This document shows positions 15,337 through 23,730 of a stretch of 64,000 nt of DNA, in pieces. Origin of the DNA: Riemerella anatipestifer. GTDB lineage: Bacteria; Bacteroidota; Bacteroidia; Flavobacteriales; Weeksellaceae. A program made the translations under genes and the position numbers. The stretch lies in NCBI RefSeq assembly GCF_009663465.1, contig NZ_QXHU01000005.1, positions 1-64,000 of the forward strand, given 5' to 3'. Each line of letters begins with the position of its first letter. Within the stretch, counting starts at the first letter, position 1. The notes beneath the pieces were generated by a model. It worked only from the letters and a program-made list of their open reading frames with translations. It searched no databases and was not told the origin of the DNA.

Positions 15337-17709
15337 TTAAAAATTAAATTGACAAGTGAAAATAATATTTCGTCCCAAAGCATCAGAGAAAAATCTCAAC
15401 CGATTAAGATATTCTCTGTAAGTTGTGTTGAATATATTATTAACACTCAAATTAAGCTGAATGTTTCTAGTGAGCTTTGCTCCAGCATTGAAGTTCCAAA
15501 TCTGATAACCTGTGGGCGGTGTGCTAATGTCTAGCCACTCTTTGGTTATTGTATTGTTCTCATATACATCGTAGGATAAAAGTCTCATAGGAAATCTTTT
15601 CTGCTTAAATACCACTAGGTTTTCTATTTGTATATGCCACGGTTTTTTATCTTTGCTATCATATCTTAGGGCGTTTTTAATCTGCATTGGAGGCATAAGT
15701 ATCAGAGGTTCTTTGTGAGTTAAATCTTGTCCGTACACATAGCTCATCGCTCCATTCCATTGTAATTTTGGGGTAATGTTAAGCTCCAAATCTATGTCTA
15801 TTCCATACATTTTGGCTTTAATCTGTTGATATTGCCATACAGGAAAATTCCCACGAATGGTACTTTCCACTCCGTTAGGCGTTTGGTTAATAAAACTATC
15901 GGAGGTGAAATAGTATGGATTAAGATTAAGTTTAAAACCATTAAGAACGGAGGCTTTTATACCAATGCTTAGGTGGGCTTGGTAGGTTTCCTCGTTTTTG
16001 ATGCTCATACTTCCCTTTTCAATGATGGCGGCAGCGTGGTGTAGTCCATCAGCGAATAATTCTGCGATATTAGGACTTCGGCTATTTCTTATCAAATTAA
16101 GTTTGGTAGTAAGAAAGCGAGTGGGCTGATATTCCATACCCAACGATGCTGATATATTGTGATAATAAAGTTTCGGACGCACCAATGTTTTCACACCTTT
16201 GCTTTCAATTACAAACTTCTGAAATGCTTGGGTGTAAGCTACCCAATCTTTATTAAGATAATATTTATAAACATCATAGAAATTCATATCATACCTTAAA
16301 GCCGCTTCCCATTTCCAAAGATTTTTTTGATACTTGAAAATAGAAAAAGCACCAGTATCATACCTGTGGTAATCTGGTATTAAACGAGAACGCTCCGTTT
16401 TTGGGTCGGGAAAATTAACTTGATAATTTCCTGATAAGCCTGTTTCCCACTGCCAGTTGGGTCTTTCTAATAGATGATAAAGAGCCAAACTTTGGGTGGT
16501 TAGTAATAGGTCGGTAGCAGGTTTATCGTTGTACGCTCCTCTACGAATATCATATTCAAATCTATGATTTTGCTGAAAGGCATACTCTAAAGTAAATTTT
16601 CCTAGTTTTCCTAACCTTTTGTAAGCCTCCAATTTAGCAATATGATGGCTGACTTCTTGTTTAGGATTCTCTATTTTATAACCAAAATTACCTGTAAAGT
16701 AGGATTGTCCGTTATTGATGGCATCGGCAAAGTTTCGTGCATTACTGATATGAGCTCCTTTATAAATTCCAAAATTTTGGTTGATGAAAGAATATTTAGC
16801 CGTGATTCCGTATTCGTATTCCCTTTTTTGTAGAGAAAAATGGAAGGCGTTTTCATCTGTACCTGTATTTTGTAAACTATAATGAGGCGTTTCCAAATCT
16901 CCTAGTTTCTTGGCAGAACCTTGCGTCCGCAAAGCCCAACCGTTTTGCCAAGTCTTTGTAATGTCCATATTCAGAGCTAAGCCTTTACCATTGCTGATGC
17001 CCGATAAAGCTACTTTGCCCATAAGGGTGTCTTTTTTAGGGTATTTGGGACTTTCTAATAGTATAACGCCACCTATGGCATCTCCACCGTACTTTAGTGC
17101 AGACGCTCCCTTTACAACATCTATATGGTCAAAAGTGTTGGGGTCCACGCTAGGAGCGTGTTCTATGCCCCACTCTTGTTCTGCCATTTTGATGCTGTTG
17201 TTCATCACTAATACTCTACTGCCGTAAAGTCCTTGTATGACGGGTTTAGAAATGTTATTCCCTGTTTTGATACTATTTACCCCAGAAATTTCAGACAATA
17301 TATTGCCTAGATTTTCGGTAGTTTTTTGTGCTAAAAAAGACTGTTCTAATGTTTTGATAACCGCTGTCCCTGACTTTTTATGAATACCGTGTACTACTAC
17401 CGTTTCTATTTCATTAGTATGATGTTCAAGGAAGATATTGATTTTAATATTACTATTAAGCGTTATCTTTCTAGTAAAAGATTCACAATCTAAGTGAGTT
17501 ACTAAAAGATGATAAGTTCCTTTTTTGTAAGAAAAATTAAAATTTCCTTGAGTGTCAGAAGTGGTGATGAGTTTTCCGTTAATACTTATTTTAGCATTAG
17601 CTAAAGGTGTATTGTCGTGCAAATCTCTTACCTGCCCTTCTATGAGATAAAGCTGTGCATTTAGAACAGTGCTGAAAAACAGCATCATTCCAATCCAAAT
17701 TGATTTCAT
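15337..17709 (-). CDS. TonB-dependent outer-membrane receptor, probably for a metal
   Basis: 790 residues: signal peptide (1-18, ending LNAQ), a carboxypeptidase-regulatory-like beta-sandwich (about 20-105, GQVRDLHDNTPLANAKISI), a plug domain (about 115-220, with RVLVMNNSIKMAEQEWG, HIDVVKGASALKYGGDAIGG) and a 22-strand barrel to the C-terminal Phe (IIFTCQFNF). The plug's QEWG.EHAP and the neighbours (a His-rich lipoprotein, and a small HxH/CxxC membrane protein upstream) resemble metal-uptake receptors of the ZnuD/heavy-metal type. The specificity is inference. It follows the small gene by 78 nt, which hold an inverted repeat. Confidence 0.85.
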   Translation of the reverse strand: MKSIWIGMMLFFSTVLNAQLYLIEGQVRDLHDNTPLANAKISINGKLITTSDTQGNFNFSYKKGTYHLLVTHLDCESFTRKITLNSNIKINIFLEHHTNEIETVVVHGIHKKSGTAVIKTLEQSFLAQKTTENLGNILSEISGVNSIKTGNNISKPVIQGLYGSRVLVMNNSIKMAEQEWGIEHAPSVDPNTFDHIDVVKGASALKYGGDAIGGVILLESPKYPKKDTLMGKVALSGISNGKGLALNMDITKTWQNGWALRTQGSAKKLGDLETPHYSLQNTGTDENAFHFSLQKREYEYGITAKYSFINQNFGIYKGAHISNARNFADAINNGQSYFTGNFGYKIENPKQEVSHHIAKLEAYKRLGKLGKFTLEYAFQQNHRFEYDIRRGAYNDKPATDLLLTTQSLALYHLLERPNWQWETGLSGNYQVNFPDPKTERSRLIPDYHRYDTGAFSIFKYQKNLWKWEAALRYDMNFYDVYKYYLNKDWVAYTQAFQKFVIESKGVKTLVRPKLYYHNISASLGMEYQPTRFLTTKLNLIRNSRSPNIAELFADGLHHAAAIIEKGSMSIKNEETYQAHLSIGIKASVLNGFKLNLNPYYFTSDSFINQTPNGVESTIRGNFPVWQYQQIKAKMYGIDIDLELNITPKLQWNGAMSYVYGQDLTHKEPLILMPPMQIKNALRYDSKDKKPWHIQIENLVVFKQKRFPMRLLSYDVYENNTITKEWLDISTPPTGYQIWNFNAGAKLTRNIQLNLSVNNIFNTTYREYLNRLRFFSDALGRNIIFTCQFNF

Positions 17710-17740
17710 TTAAAGATATGAAAATTAAAAGGTTAAAACC

Positions 17741-17763
17741 GTGTTCTAACAATGGTAGAACAC
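17741..17763 (-). promoter_or_regulatory. Inverted repeat before the TonB receptor
   Basis: GTGTTCTA (17741-17748) and TAGAACAC (17756-17763) are a perfect 8-bp inverted repeat with a 7-nt spacer, lying between the first and second genes of the operon, about 32 nt before the receptor ATG. It could be a repressor operator or an attenuating hairpin. Confidence 0.4.
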
Positions 17764-17787
17764 CTAGTGAAAACGATGTTATTTCTA

Positions 17788-18129
17788 TTAAATGGAAGGC
17801 GGTCCTCTAAGTAAGAAATAAATAGTCTGATTTTGAAGGGTATTTAGCATTTTGTAGCCTACGATAAGAATCGTAATTACTGATACTAAAACTTCAAAGT
17901 TTACCTTTTCGGGAAGTAGAGAATGTCCTGAAATGAAAAAATGACAGATAGAACAATCATCTCCCTTTAAATTGATTATCTTGTGATTCTGTTTTTGGGA
18001 AGAACTATAATTCCTATTGAAAGTTTCTTGGTGCGAGTGGAATACACTAGCCATCAGTAAAACCAATGTGTAAACCCACGCTAGACTTATACTTGTGATT
18101 TTTCTAAAAAAAGGCTTTCCAAAAAACAT
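17788..18129 (-). CDS. Small HxH / CxxC membrane protein, first gene of the TonB operon
   Basis: 113 residues with two membrane helices (about 13-30, ISLAWVYTLVLLMASVF; about 79-97, FEVLVSVITILIVGYKML). Just after the first helix is HSHQ, and a soluble loop has DDCSICHFF, giving possible metal ligands. The C-terminus ends LLRGPPSI, similar to the RxPP ends of DUF2946-type small proteins found beside TonB metal receptors. It is the first gene of the operon, and a TACCTTTG box on its strand ends 4 nt before the ATG. I infer a role in metal handling; no biochemical function is known to me. Confidence 0.7.
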   Translation of the reverse strand: MFFGKPFFRKITSISLAWVYTLVLLMASVFHSHQETFNRNYSSSQKQNHKIINLKGDDCSICHFFISGHSLLPEKVNFEVLVSVITILIVGYKMLNTLQNQTIYFLLRGPPSI

Positions 18130-18133
18130 TCTG

Positions 18134-18141
18134 CAAAGGTA
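18134..18141 (-). promoter_or_regulatory. Candidate -7 box for the metal-type TonB operon
   Basis: Minus-strand TACCTTTG fits TAnnTTTG and ends 4 nt before the ATG at 18129, implying a leaderless or nearly leaderless message. The upstream stretch contains TGTACA and TTGTTCTAAA-like half-sites that could bind a metal repressor, but I cannot assign one. Confidence 0.45.
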
Positions 18142-18204
18142 AAAAACTTTTATTTAACCTATTGTACATTTAGAACAAATTGATTTTTTAAGTTACTCAA
18201 ACCT

Positions 18205-18935
18205 CTCTTGAAAGCAAAAAAATAAGATATTGAATCATTGTGAAAAATATGAATTTCGATACTATCCTTAGTACTAAATACTAAAAGATTTTCACAAAGT
18301 TGAGTCGAGGGAAAATTACCTACATAATTGAGCAATATTAGTTTCTATTCTCTTTTTTATTTTCATTTCTTATTTTCAATTTTGTTTTGGAAAATTTAAC
18401 AAAGTAATATCCGTTTTCCACATCGGAACCGAAAGATTTATCCTAGCATAATTGAATAAATCTACCTGCAATGCTTTACTGATGTATCCTATGCCTCCGA
18501 TTAGCAAACAATTTTTTAAGTTTTCTTTAATATTGCGAAGGTTATTCACATCGTGAACATTTGTAGATGAAAAATCGAAAGAGTGGAAGATTCCCTTCTT
18601 GTCACAAACAGCGTGAAATTTATAGCCTAAATATTTCGACTTTTATGCAGCGACAGGTTTAATCTCATCCGTTGAACAAATTGAAAAACAGTTTGCACAG
18701 TTAATTTTACCTATTTGAATCGGTATCGAATCTACAATGAAAATACCAATAAAATCTAAAAACTTGTGACTCAAAGTTTCCCTGATTTTTTCAAGCTTTC
18801 TTTTCCTTTTATATAACGCTTCATTCAATTTTTTCTTCCAAATCAGTTCTGAAATACATCTAACACAACTTTTATAGGCATATTATTGAGTACCATAACT
18901 TCCAAATCAGACAACCAAGAGGTCTAATCCGTCTG
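18205..18935 (-). pseudogene. Decayed IS982-family transposase
   Basis: Minus-strand fragments line up in the order of an IS982 transposase: LSDLEVMVL near 18900, then KRKRKLEKIRETL, then the first catalytic block FIVDSIPIQIGK (about 18700-18720), then YLGYKFHAVCDKKGIFHSFD, DVNNLRNIKENLKNCLLIGG.GY, LSVPM, then RIETNIAQLC and a C-terminal RIVSKF..FTMIQYL near 18235. Several stops and frameshifts separate the fragments, including a stop after IKPVAA at 18643. It cannot encode an active enzyme. Related elements are known from Riemerella (IS982 family), from memory. Confidence 0.8.
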
Positions 18936-19084
18936 TTTGGAAGTCTTATGTCGAACCACTCGTTAGGTTTATTTTAGAATAAATCTGTAATTTTAGACGA
19001 GAACGCTTATACATTTAATGCACTTATAATTAAATATACTATTCTTATCATAGATAATCTTTTCTCTCTTTTAATTCCTAAACA

Positions 19085-19256
19085 GCGGGGAGTTAAAGCT
19101 GTTTGTGCCCTCTAGTCCTTGCGGTGGCTTGGGCTCGGTCTTCGGGCAGTCGCTATCTTATAAAATCCAAAGGTTAATTCCTTTTATTTTTTATAAGATG
19201 AGCTCCCACAATGCCCTTCGCCCTCACGCACGGTCTGGATATTATAGAGATATTTC
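19085..19256. repeat. Structured GC-rich intergenic element
   Basis: A GC-rich block reading GTGCCCTCTAGTCCTTGCGG..., CTTCGGGCAGTCGCT, then a perfect 11-bp inverted repeat ATCTTATAAAA (19155-19165) / TTTTATAAGAT (19189-19199), then GAGCTCCCACAATGCCCTTC and CCCTCACGCAC. GGGGAG (19087-19092) can pair with CTCCC (19203-19207), so the whole may fold as one structure. No open frame. I recall look-alike intergenic repeats in Chryseobacterium-type genomes; this is not checked. Confidence 0.5.
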
Positions 19257-19258
19257 TC

Positions 19259-19266
19259 TATCTTTG
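19259..19266 (+). promoter_or_regulatory. Candidate -7 box for the serine acetyltransferase gene
   Basis: TATCTTTG, an exact TAnnTTTG match, 26 nt before the ATG at 19293, immediately after the structured GC-rich element. Confidence 0.55.
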
Positions 19267-19292
19267 CCATAATTGTTATCAATCTACCTTAG

Positions 19293-19844
19293 ATGAATTA
19301 TACAACTGTACAAAAAGACTTCTATCGAGAGAGCGGAAAGTGGCTTTCGGGGATACAGATATTGAAAAAATGTTTTAGCCCTAATCTTCATTATATTTAT
19401 TGGTTTCGTAAAGCCCAAAAATACAAAAGTACCCCTTTTTTAGGGACTATTGTACGATTTATTCTTAGGCATTATCAAATAAAATACGGTTTTCAGATTT
19501 ATCCCGAAACTCAAATAGGAGAAGGCTTTTATTTGGGGCATTGGGGGGTGGTAGTCATCAATCCGAAAACTATTATTGGTAAAAATTGCAATATAGCGCA
19601 AGGGGTTACTATAGGTCAGCAGAACCGAGGTAAAAAACAAGGAGTACCTACTATTGGAGATGAAGTTTGGATTGGAGCTAACGCAGTAATTGTGGGTGGA
19701 GTAACCATAGGGAATAATGTGCTCATTGCTCCTAATGCATATGTGAATACCGATGTGCCTAGTGGTTCCGTAGTTATGGGAAATCCAGCACAAATTATCC
19801 CCAATGACCAAGCAACAGAAGGGTACATCAATCATAAAGTTTAA
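19293..19844 (+). CDS. Serine O-acetyltransferase-like hexapeptide protein
   Basis: 183 residues. The N-terminal helical part (1-65) is followed by a left-handed beta-helix of hexapeptide repeats (about 75-170: IGEGFYLGHWGVVVI, IIGKNCNIAQGVTIG, TIGDEVWIGANAVIVGGVTIG, VLIAPNAYV). His in YLGHWG sits where serine acetyltransferases have their catalytic histidine, and VVMGNPAQII is the usual end of the beta-helix. Probable acetyl-CoA:serine acetyltransferase for cysteine synthesis; an acetyltransferase acting on a sugar is an alternative because the family is broad. No cysK lies nearby. Confidence 0.75.
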   Translation: MNYTTVQKDFYRESGKWLSGIQILKKCFSPNLHYIYWFRKAQKYKSTPFLGTIVRFILRHYQIKYGFQIYPETQIGEGFYLGHWGVVVINPKTIIGKNCNIAQGVTIGQQNRGKKQGVPTIGDEVWIGANAVIVGGVTIGNNVLIAPNAYVNTDVPSGSVVMGNPAQIIPNDQATEGYINHKV

Positions 19845-19887
19845 TTATAAAAAGTGTTAAAAAGCACTTTAATTCATTCAAAAACAT

Positions 19888-19895
19888 TATATTTG
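19888..19895 (+). promoter_or_regulatory. Candidate -7 box for the carbonic anhydrase gene
   Basis: TATATTTG, an exact TAnnTTTG match. It gives an approximately 75-80-nt leader before the ATG at 19978, longer than others in the window, containing the palindrome ACCCTAGGGT (19909-19918) and a GAGGAG purine stretch near 19950. Confidence 0.5.
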
Positions 19896-19977
19896 CACGA
19901 TTTTTGATACCCTAGGGTGTTGACGGTAGTTTGAAAATTATTTAAAACGAGGAGACTAATTTTAAATTTTATATATT

Positions 19978-20661
19978 ATGCCAAATTCGTATGAAGTAAT
20001 TTTCGAAAACAACAAAAAGTGGGTAGAAAGTAAGCTAGGAGAAGATGTTGATTTTTTCAAAAACTTAGCTAAAAATCAAACACCAGATTTTCTTTATATT
20101 GGATGTTCGGATAGTAGGGCTACAGCAGAGGAGTTAATGGGGGCTCAGCCGGGCGAAGTGTTTGTTCACAGAAACATAGCTAATGTGGTGAATACTTTGG
20201 ATATGAGTTCTACAGCCGTTATACAATATGCGGTAGAGCATCTCAAAGTAAAACATATTGTAGTCTGTGGACACTATAACTGTGGAGGTGTAAAAGCGGC
20301 AATGTCTTCTCAAGATTTAGGATTGCTTAATCCTTGGTTGAGAACCATTAGAGATGTTTACAGATTACACCAAGCAGAGCTAGATGCTATCGAGGACGAA
20401 CATAAACGTTTTGATAGATTAGTGGAACTTAATGTTCAGGAGCAATGCATCAATGTAATTAAAATGGCGTGTGTGCAAGAAAGATACATTTTAGAAGAGT
20501 TTCCTATTGTACACGGTTGGGTATTTGATTTAAGGACTGGGAAGTTGATAGATTTGAATCTTGATTTTGCTAAGATGCTTAAAGATATTCAAAAAATCTA
20601 TAACCTAACAGATTCTGATTGGGTAATGAGTAGAAGAAATAACAAAAATCTAAATCCTTAA
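19978..20661 (+). CDS. Beta-class carbonic anhydrase
   Basis: Catalyses CO2/bicarbonate interconversion. Of 227 residues, the zinc ligands are Cys43 and His99/Cys102 (in GCSDSR and GHYNCGG), with the Asp45-Arg47 dyad of CSDSR. Sequence blocks PGEVFVHRNIANVV and IVHGWVFDLRTGKL complete the family pattern. Cytoplasmic. It is followed after 11 nt by a small exported protein gene and then a SulP transporter, an arrangement that suggests a bicarbonate uptake or pH unit. No unusual residues. Confidence 0.95.
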   Translation: MPNSYEVIFENNKKWVESKLGEDVDFFKNLAKNQTPDFLYIGCSDSRATAEELMGAQPGEVFVHRNIANVVNTLDMSSTAVIQYAVEHLKVKHIVVCGHYNCGGVKAAMSSQDLGLLNPWLRTIRDVYRLHQAELDAIEDEHKRFDRLVELNVQEQCINVIKMACVQERYILEEFPIVHGWVFDLRTGKLIDLNLDFAKMLKDIQKIYNLTDSDWVMSRRNNKNLNP

Positions 20662-20672
20662 AAGTTTTTTAG

Positions 20673-20969
20673 ATGAGGTTTAAAAGTATTTTATTATTGA
20701 TGATTTTCCTAAACTTTATGGCGTTACCGAGTATTGCCAAGGTGTTTGGTGAGGATATTTCGTCAGTTACTTTTACAATCTCTGAAGAAGAAACATCATC
20801 TGGAGAAGCCTCGTTGTTTTCGGAAAAGATGATTTCAGAAGCTATGAGTTTGCAGGGCTTTTCTTCGTTATCTAGCTACGAATACATCAGTCAAGTATTT
20901 GTAAGTATTGATGATGTAGCTTACCTTTCTCCGTTCTTATCGGTACACTACACGCCTCCAGAGGCTTAA
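20673..20969 (+). CDS. Small exported protein between carbonic anhydrase and SulP
   Basis: 98 residues with an N-terminal signal peptide (about 1-22, SILLLMIFLNFMALPSIA). The mature part is Ser/Glu-rich (TISEEETSSGEASLFSE) and ends HYTPPEA. It has no cysteines and no recognised domain. It begins 11 nt after the carbonic anhydrase stop and precedes the SulP gene by about 150 nt, so it is probably co-transcribed with carbonic anhydrase. Function unknown. Confidence 0.65.
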   Translation: MRFKSILLLMIFLNFMALPSIAKVFGEDISSVTFTISEEETSSGEASLFSEKMISEAMSLQGFSSLSSYEYISQVFVSIDDVAYLSPFLSVHYTPPEA

Positions 20970-21117
20970 CATTACTTAATTATCTCTTCTTTGTTTTTTA
21001 AGAAGTTTTATTAGATATTTTATCAATTTTAGTCGTTTGAAATAATGGTGAGCCTTCTTGAGAGGAAGGTTTGCAGGTTATGTAAAAACGAAAGTTCTAC
21101 TTAATTCAATATTTAAA

Positions 21118-22722
21118 ATGAAAAAGACATCTTTATTAGGAGGTTTTAAAGAAAACTTTCCTTCAGGACTTGTTGTGTTCTTGGTAGCATTACCATTGTG
21201 TTTAGGAATTGCATTAGCATCTGGAGCACCACCACTTTCTGGTATTATTTCTGGTATCATAGGTGGGATTGTGGTAGGTTATATTAGTAATTCACATATA
21301 TCCGTATCAGGACCTGCTGCTGGTTTAACAGCTATTATCCTTACGGCTATCACAGATTTAGGAGCGTTTGAGCTTTTCCTTTGTGCTGGTATTATAGCAG
21401 GTGTGATACAGTTGATTTTAGGGTTTGTGCGTGCAGGTAGTATTTCTAATTATTTCCCTACTAATGTGATAGAAGGTATGCTTGCTGGTATTGGAGTTAT
21501 CATTATTATGAAACAAATCCCGCACGCTTTAGGGTATGATAGCGATTTTGAAGGAAATGAAACCATTTTTGATAACGGCTATAATCTTGATTCTATATCT
21601 AGCTATCTTCAAAATCTTAGCTCATCAGTTCATATGGGTGCAATTATAGTAACATTAGTTTCTCTTGCAATTCTTTTGTTATGGGACAATCTGGTAGCAC
21701 TTAGAAAGCTTAAAATGTTACCAGGAGCATTAGTAGCGGTAGCGGTAGGTATTTTATTAAATGAATTTTTCAAGGCTAGTGGAAGTTCTTTAGCAATAAA
21801 TGAAGAACATTTGGTTAATTTACCTGTACCTCAATCTGCTGAAGATTTTAAAAATATGATTGTATTACCTGATTTTTCAGGCTTTACTAATCCCCAAATT
21901 TGGGTAGTGGGGGCTACTATAGCTATTGTAGCTTCTATAGAAACATTATTGTGTATTGAAGCAGCAGATAGATTAGATAATAAAAGAAGAATTACAGATA
22001 CCAACTTAGAACTTAGAGCTCAAGGGATAGGTAATATGGTGAGTGCCTTTATTGGGGGACTTCCAATGACTTCGGTAGTAGTTCGTTCTTCAGCTAATGC
22101 CAATGCGGGAGCTACATCTAAAGTTTCGGCTATTATACATGGGGTATTGTTATTAGTTTGTGCAGTATCTATACCTATTATCCTTAATAAGATACCTTTG
22201 GCTACTTTAGCAGCAGTACTTCTTTTGGTAGGATATAAATTAGCAAAACCATCTACAATTGCTCATTTTTGGCATAAAGGGAAGTATCAATTCATTCCTT
22301 TCATCGCTACGGTAGTAGCAGTTGTGGCTACAGACTTACTGAAAGGAGTGGGTGTAGGTATGGCGATTTCTATATTCTATATTTTACAAGGGAATATGAA
22401 AAGAGCGTACTATTTTAGCCGTGAAGAGTTAGACGAAGCTGATGAGGTTACTATAAGATTAGCAGAAGAGGTGTCGTTCCTGAACAAAGCGGCTATAAAG
22501 AAGACTTTAAAAAATATAAAATCTAATTCTAAAGTAACTATAGATGCGAGAAATACCTCTTATATTACTACAGATGTATTAGAATTGATACAAGATTTTG
22601 CTAATGTAAGAGCTAAGGAGGAAGATATAGAAGTTATTTTATTAGGGTTTAAAACCTCTTATAAAGACTACGAAGACGACCAGCATTCTCATATAGAACT
22701 TGGTCACGGTAAAGCAATTTAA
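21118..22722 (+). CDS. SulP-family anion permease with C-terminal STAS domain
   Basis: From MKKTSLLGGF the protein has 534 residues. Residues 10-430 form the SulP transport domain with about 12 membrane segments; SGPAAGLTAII and ASIETLLCIEAADRLD, then LRAQGIGNMVSAFIGGLPMTSVVVRSSAN, are family blocks (quoted in parts). The last 100 residues form a STAS domain. Given the carbonic anhydrase just upstream, bicarbonate is the likely substrate (as in BicA-like members); sulfate is the alternative. The frame is open for 20 codons upstream, but MKKTSLL is the natural start. Confidence 0.87.
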   Translation: MKKTSLLGGFKENFPSGLVVFLVALPLCLGIALASGAPPLSGIISGIIGGIVVGYISNSHISVSGPAAGLTAIILTAITDLGAFELFLCAGIIAGVIQLILGFVRAGSISNYFPTNVIEGMLAGIGVIIIMKQIPHALGYDSDFEGNETIFDNGYNLDSISSYLQNLSSSVHMGAIIVTLVSLAILLLWDNLVALRKLKMLPGALVAVAVGILLNEFFKASGSSLAINEEHLVNLPVPQSAEDFKNMIVLPDFSGFTNPQIWVVGATIAIVASIETLLCIEAADRLDNKRRITDTNLELRAQGIGNMVSAFIGGLPMTSVVVRSSANANAGATSKVSAIIHGVLLLVCAVSIPIILNKIPLATLAAVLLLVGYKLAKPSTIAHFWHKGKYQFIPFIATVVAVVATDLLKGVGVGMAISIFYILQGNMKRAYYFSREELDEADEVTIRLAEEVSFLNKAAIKKTLKNIKSNSKVTIDARNTSYITTDVLELIQDFANVRAKEEDIEVILLGFKTSYKDYEDDQHSHIELGHGKAI

Positions 22723-22748
22723 TTTCATTTTATAAGTTTTTCACTAGG

Positions 22749-22790
22749 AGTTGGGCGTCAGTTTATAAAGCTGAAGCCCAACTTTTATTT
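22749..22790 (+). terminator. Terminator of the SulP gene
   Basis: Stem AGTTGGGC (22749-22756) / GCCCAACT (22776-22783), with inner TCAG/CTGA pairing, then TTTATTTTT. It begins 27 nt after the SulP stop codon. Confidence 0.75.
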
Positions 22791-22816
22791 TTAATTGCCC
22801 TTAAACATAAATCTTG

Positions 22817-22824
22817 TATCTTTG
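22817..22824 (+). promoter_or_regulatory. Candidate -7 box for the PAP2-family gene
   Basis: TATCTTTG, an exact TAnnTTTG match, 15 nt before the chosen ATG at 22840; this supports the internal Met as the start. Confidence 0.55.
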
Positions 22825-22839
22825 GGGGCTTTTTTATCT

Positions 22840-23730
22840 ATGAAGAAAATATTAGAGAGAGTTTCGTTGTGTTGGTTTAGTTTAACCTTTTATATGATGG
22901 TTACGCTAGTATTGGTGTTGCTGGTAAAACCCGATGGCTTTTTTCTTATGCCAATATTAGAAGGGAGATTTTATTTTTTTGCAGTGTTTTTAGGGGCTTT
23001 ATTTTTTGATAATCAACTGAAAAATTACCCAAAGATAAAAATGCTGGTAAGCTGGTTGTTGGCTTATGCCCTTTTAGGTATGGTTTATAAGGAGACAGCA
23101 CAACTCAATCTTATGTTTTTTGATAAAATAGATAGTTGGCTGATTAAAGCAGACAATCTCTTGTTTGGCTTTCAGCCCTCGTTAGAGTTTTCTAAGGTTT
23201 TTGATTATCCTTGGTTTAGTGAGCTAATGTTCTTAGGGTACTTCTTCTATTACCTAATGCCTCCCATTGTGATGGGAATGCTTTTCAAGTACAAGCCTCA
23301 TCTACTGGAGTTTTTTGGTTCTTTATTGATAACTGCTTTTGTTATCTATTACACTATTTTTATTTTTGTTCCAGCAGAAGGACCGCAGTTTTATTTCCCA
23401 TATCCTAGCAATACGGTAGAAGCCTATGGTCTTTTTGGAATGGCAGTAAAACAAATCCAGTTGATGGGCGAAGCTCCTACAGCGGCATTTCCGAGTTCTC
23501 ATGTGGGCGTGAGTGTAGTCGTTCTGATTTGGCTATTTAAACATTACAGAAAATTATTTTTCTTAATATTGCCATTTACATTTATTCTTGTTTTCTCTAC
23601 GGTGTATATCAAAGCACATTATGCGGTAGATGTTTTAGTGGGAGGAGTTACAGGAGTATTGGTTTACTTGCTTAGTTCAAGTATGACTTTATTTTTTATA
23701 AAAAAACGAAAACAATGGAAATCATTATAA
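22840..23730 (+). CDS. PAP2-superfamily (AUR1-like) membrane enzyme
   Basis: About 296 residues from MKKILERVSL, with about six membrane helices. The two phosphatase-like motifs PTAAFPSSHVGVS and KAHYAVDVLVGG hold the catalytic histidines of the PAP2/inositol-phosphotransferase superfamily; the first KxxxxxxRP motif of classical PAP2 is not evident, which fits AUR1/inositolphosphorylceramide-synthase-like members. It may be a phospholipid or sphingolipid head-group transferase or phosphatase. Its end overlaps the next gene, a GNAT-like acyltransferase, by 16 nt, so the two are translationally linked. Lipid role is inference. Confidence 0.75.
   Translation: MKKILERVSLCWFSLTFYMMVTLVLVLLVKPDGFFLMPILEGRFYFFAVFLGALFFDNQLKNYPKIKMLVSWLLAYALLGMVYKETAQLNLMFFDKIDSWLIKADNLLFGFQPSLEFSKVFDYPWFSELMFLGYFFYYLMPPIVMGMLFKYKPHLLEFFGSLLITAFVIYYTIFIFVPAEGPQFYFPYPSNTVEAYGLFGMAVKQIQLMGEAPTAAFPSSHVGVSVVVLIWLFKHYRKLFFLILPFTFILVFSTVYIKAHYAVDVLVGGVTGVLVYLLSSSMTLFFIKKRKQWKSL

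Noticed and set aside
16910-17227. 105-codon frame on the plus strand inside the TonB receptor gene
   Set aside because: It is a shadow of the receptor frame with no independent support.
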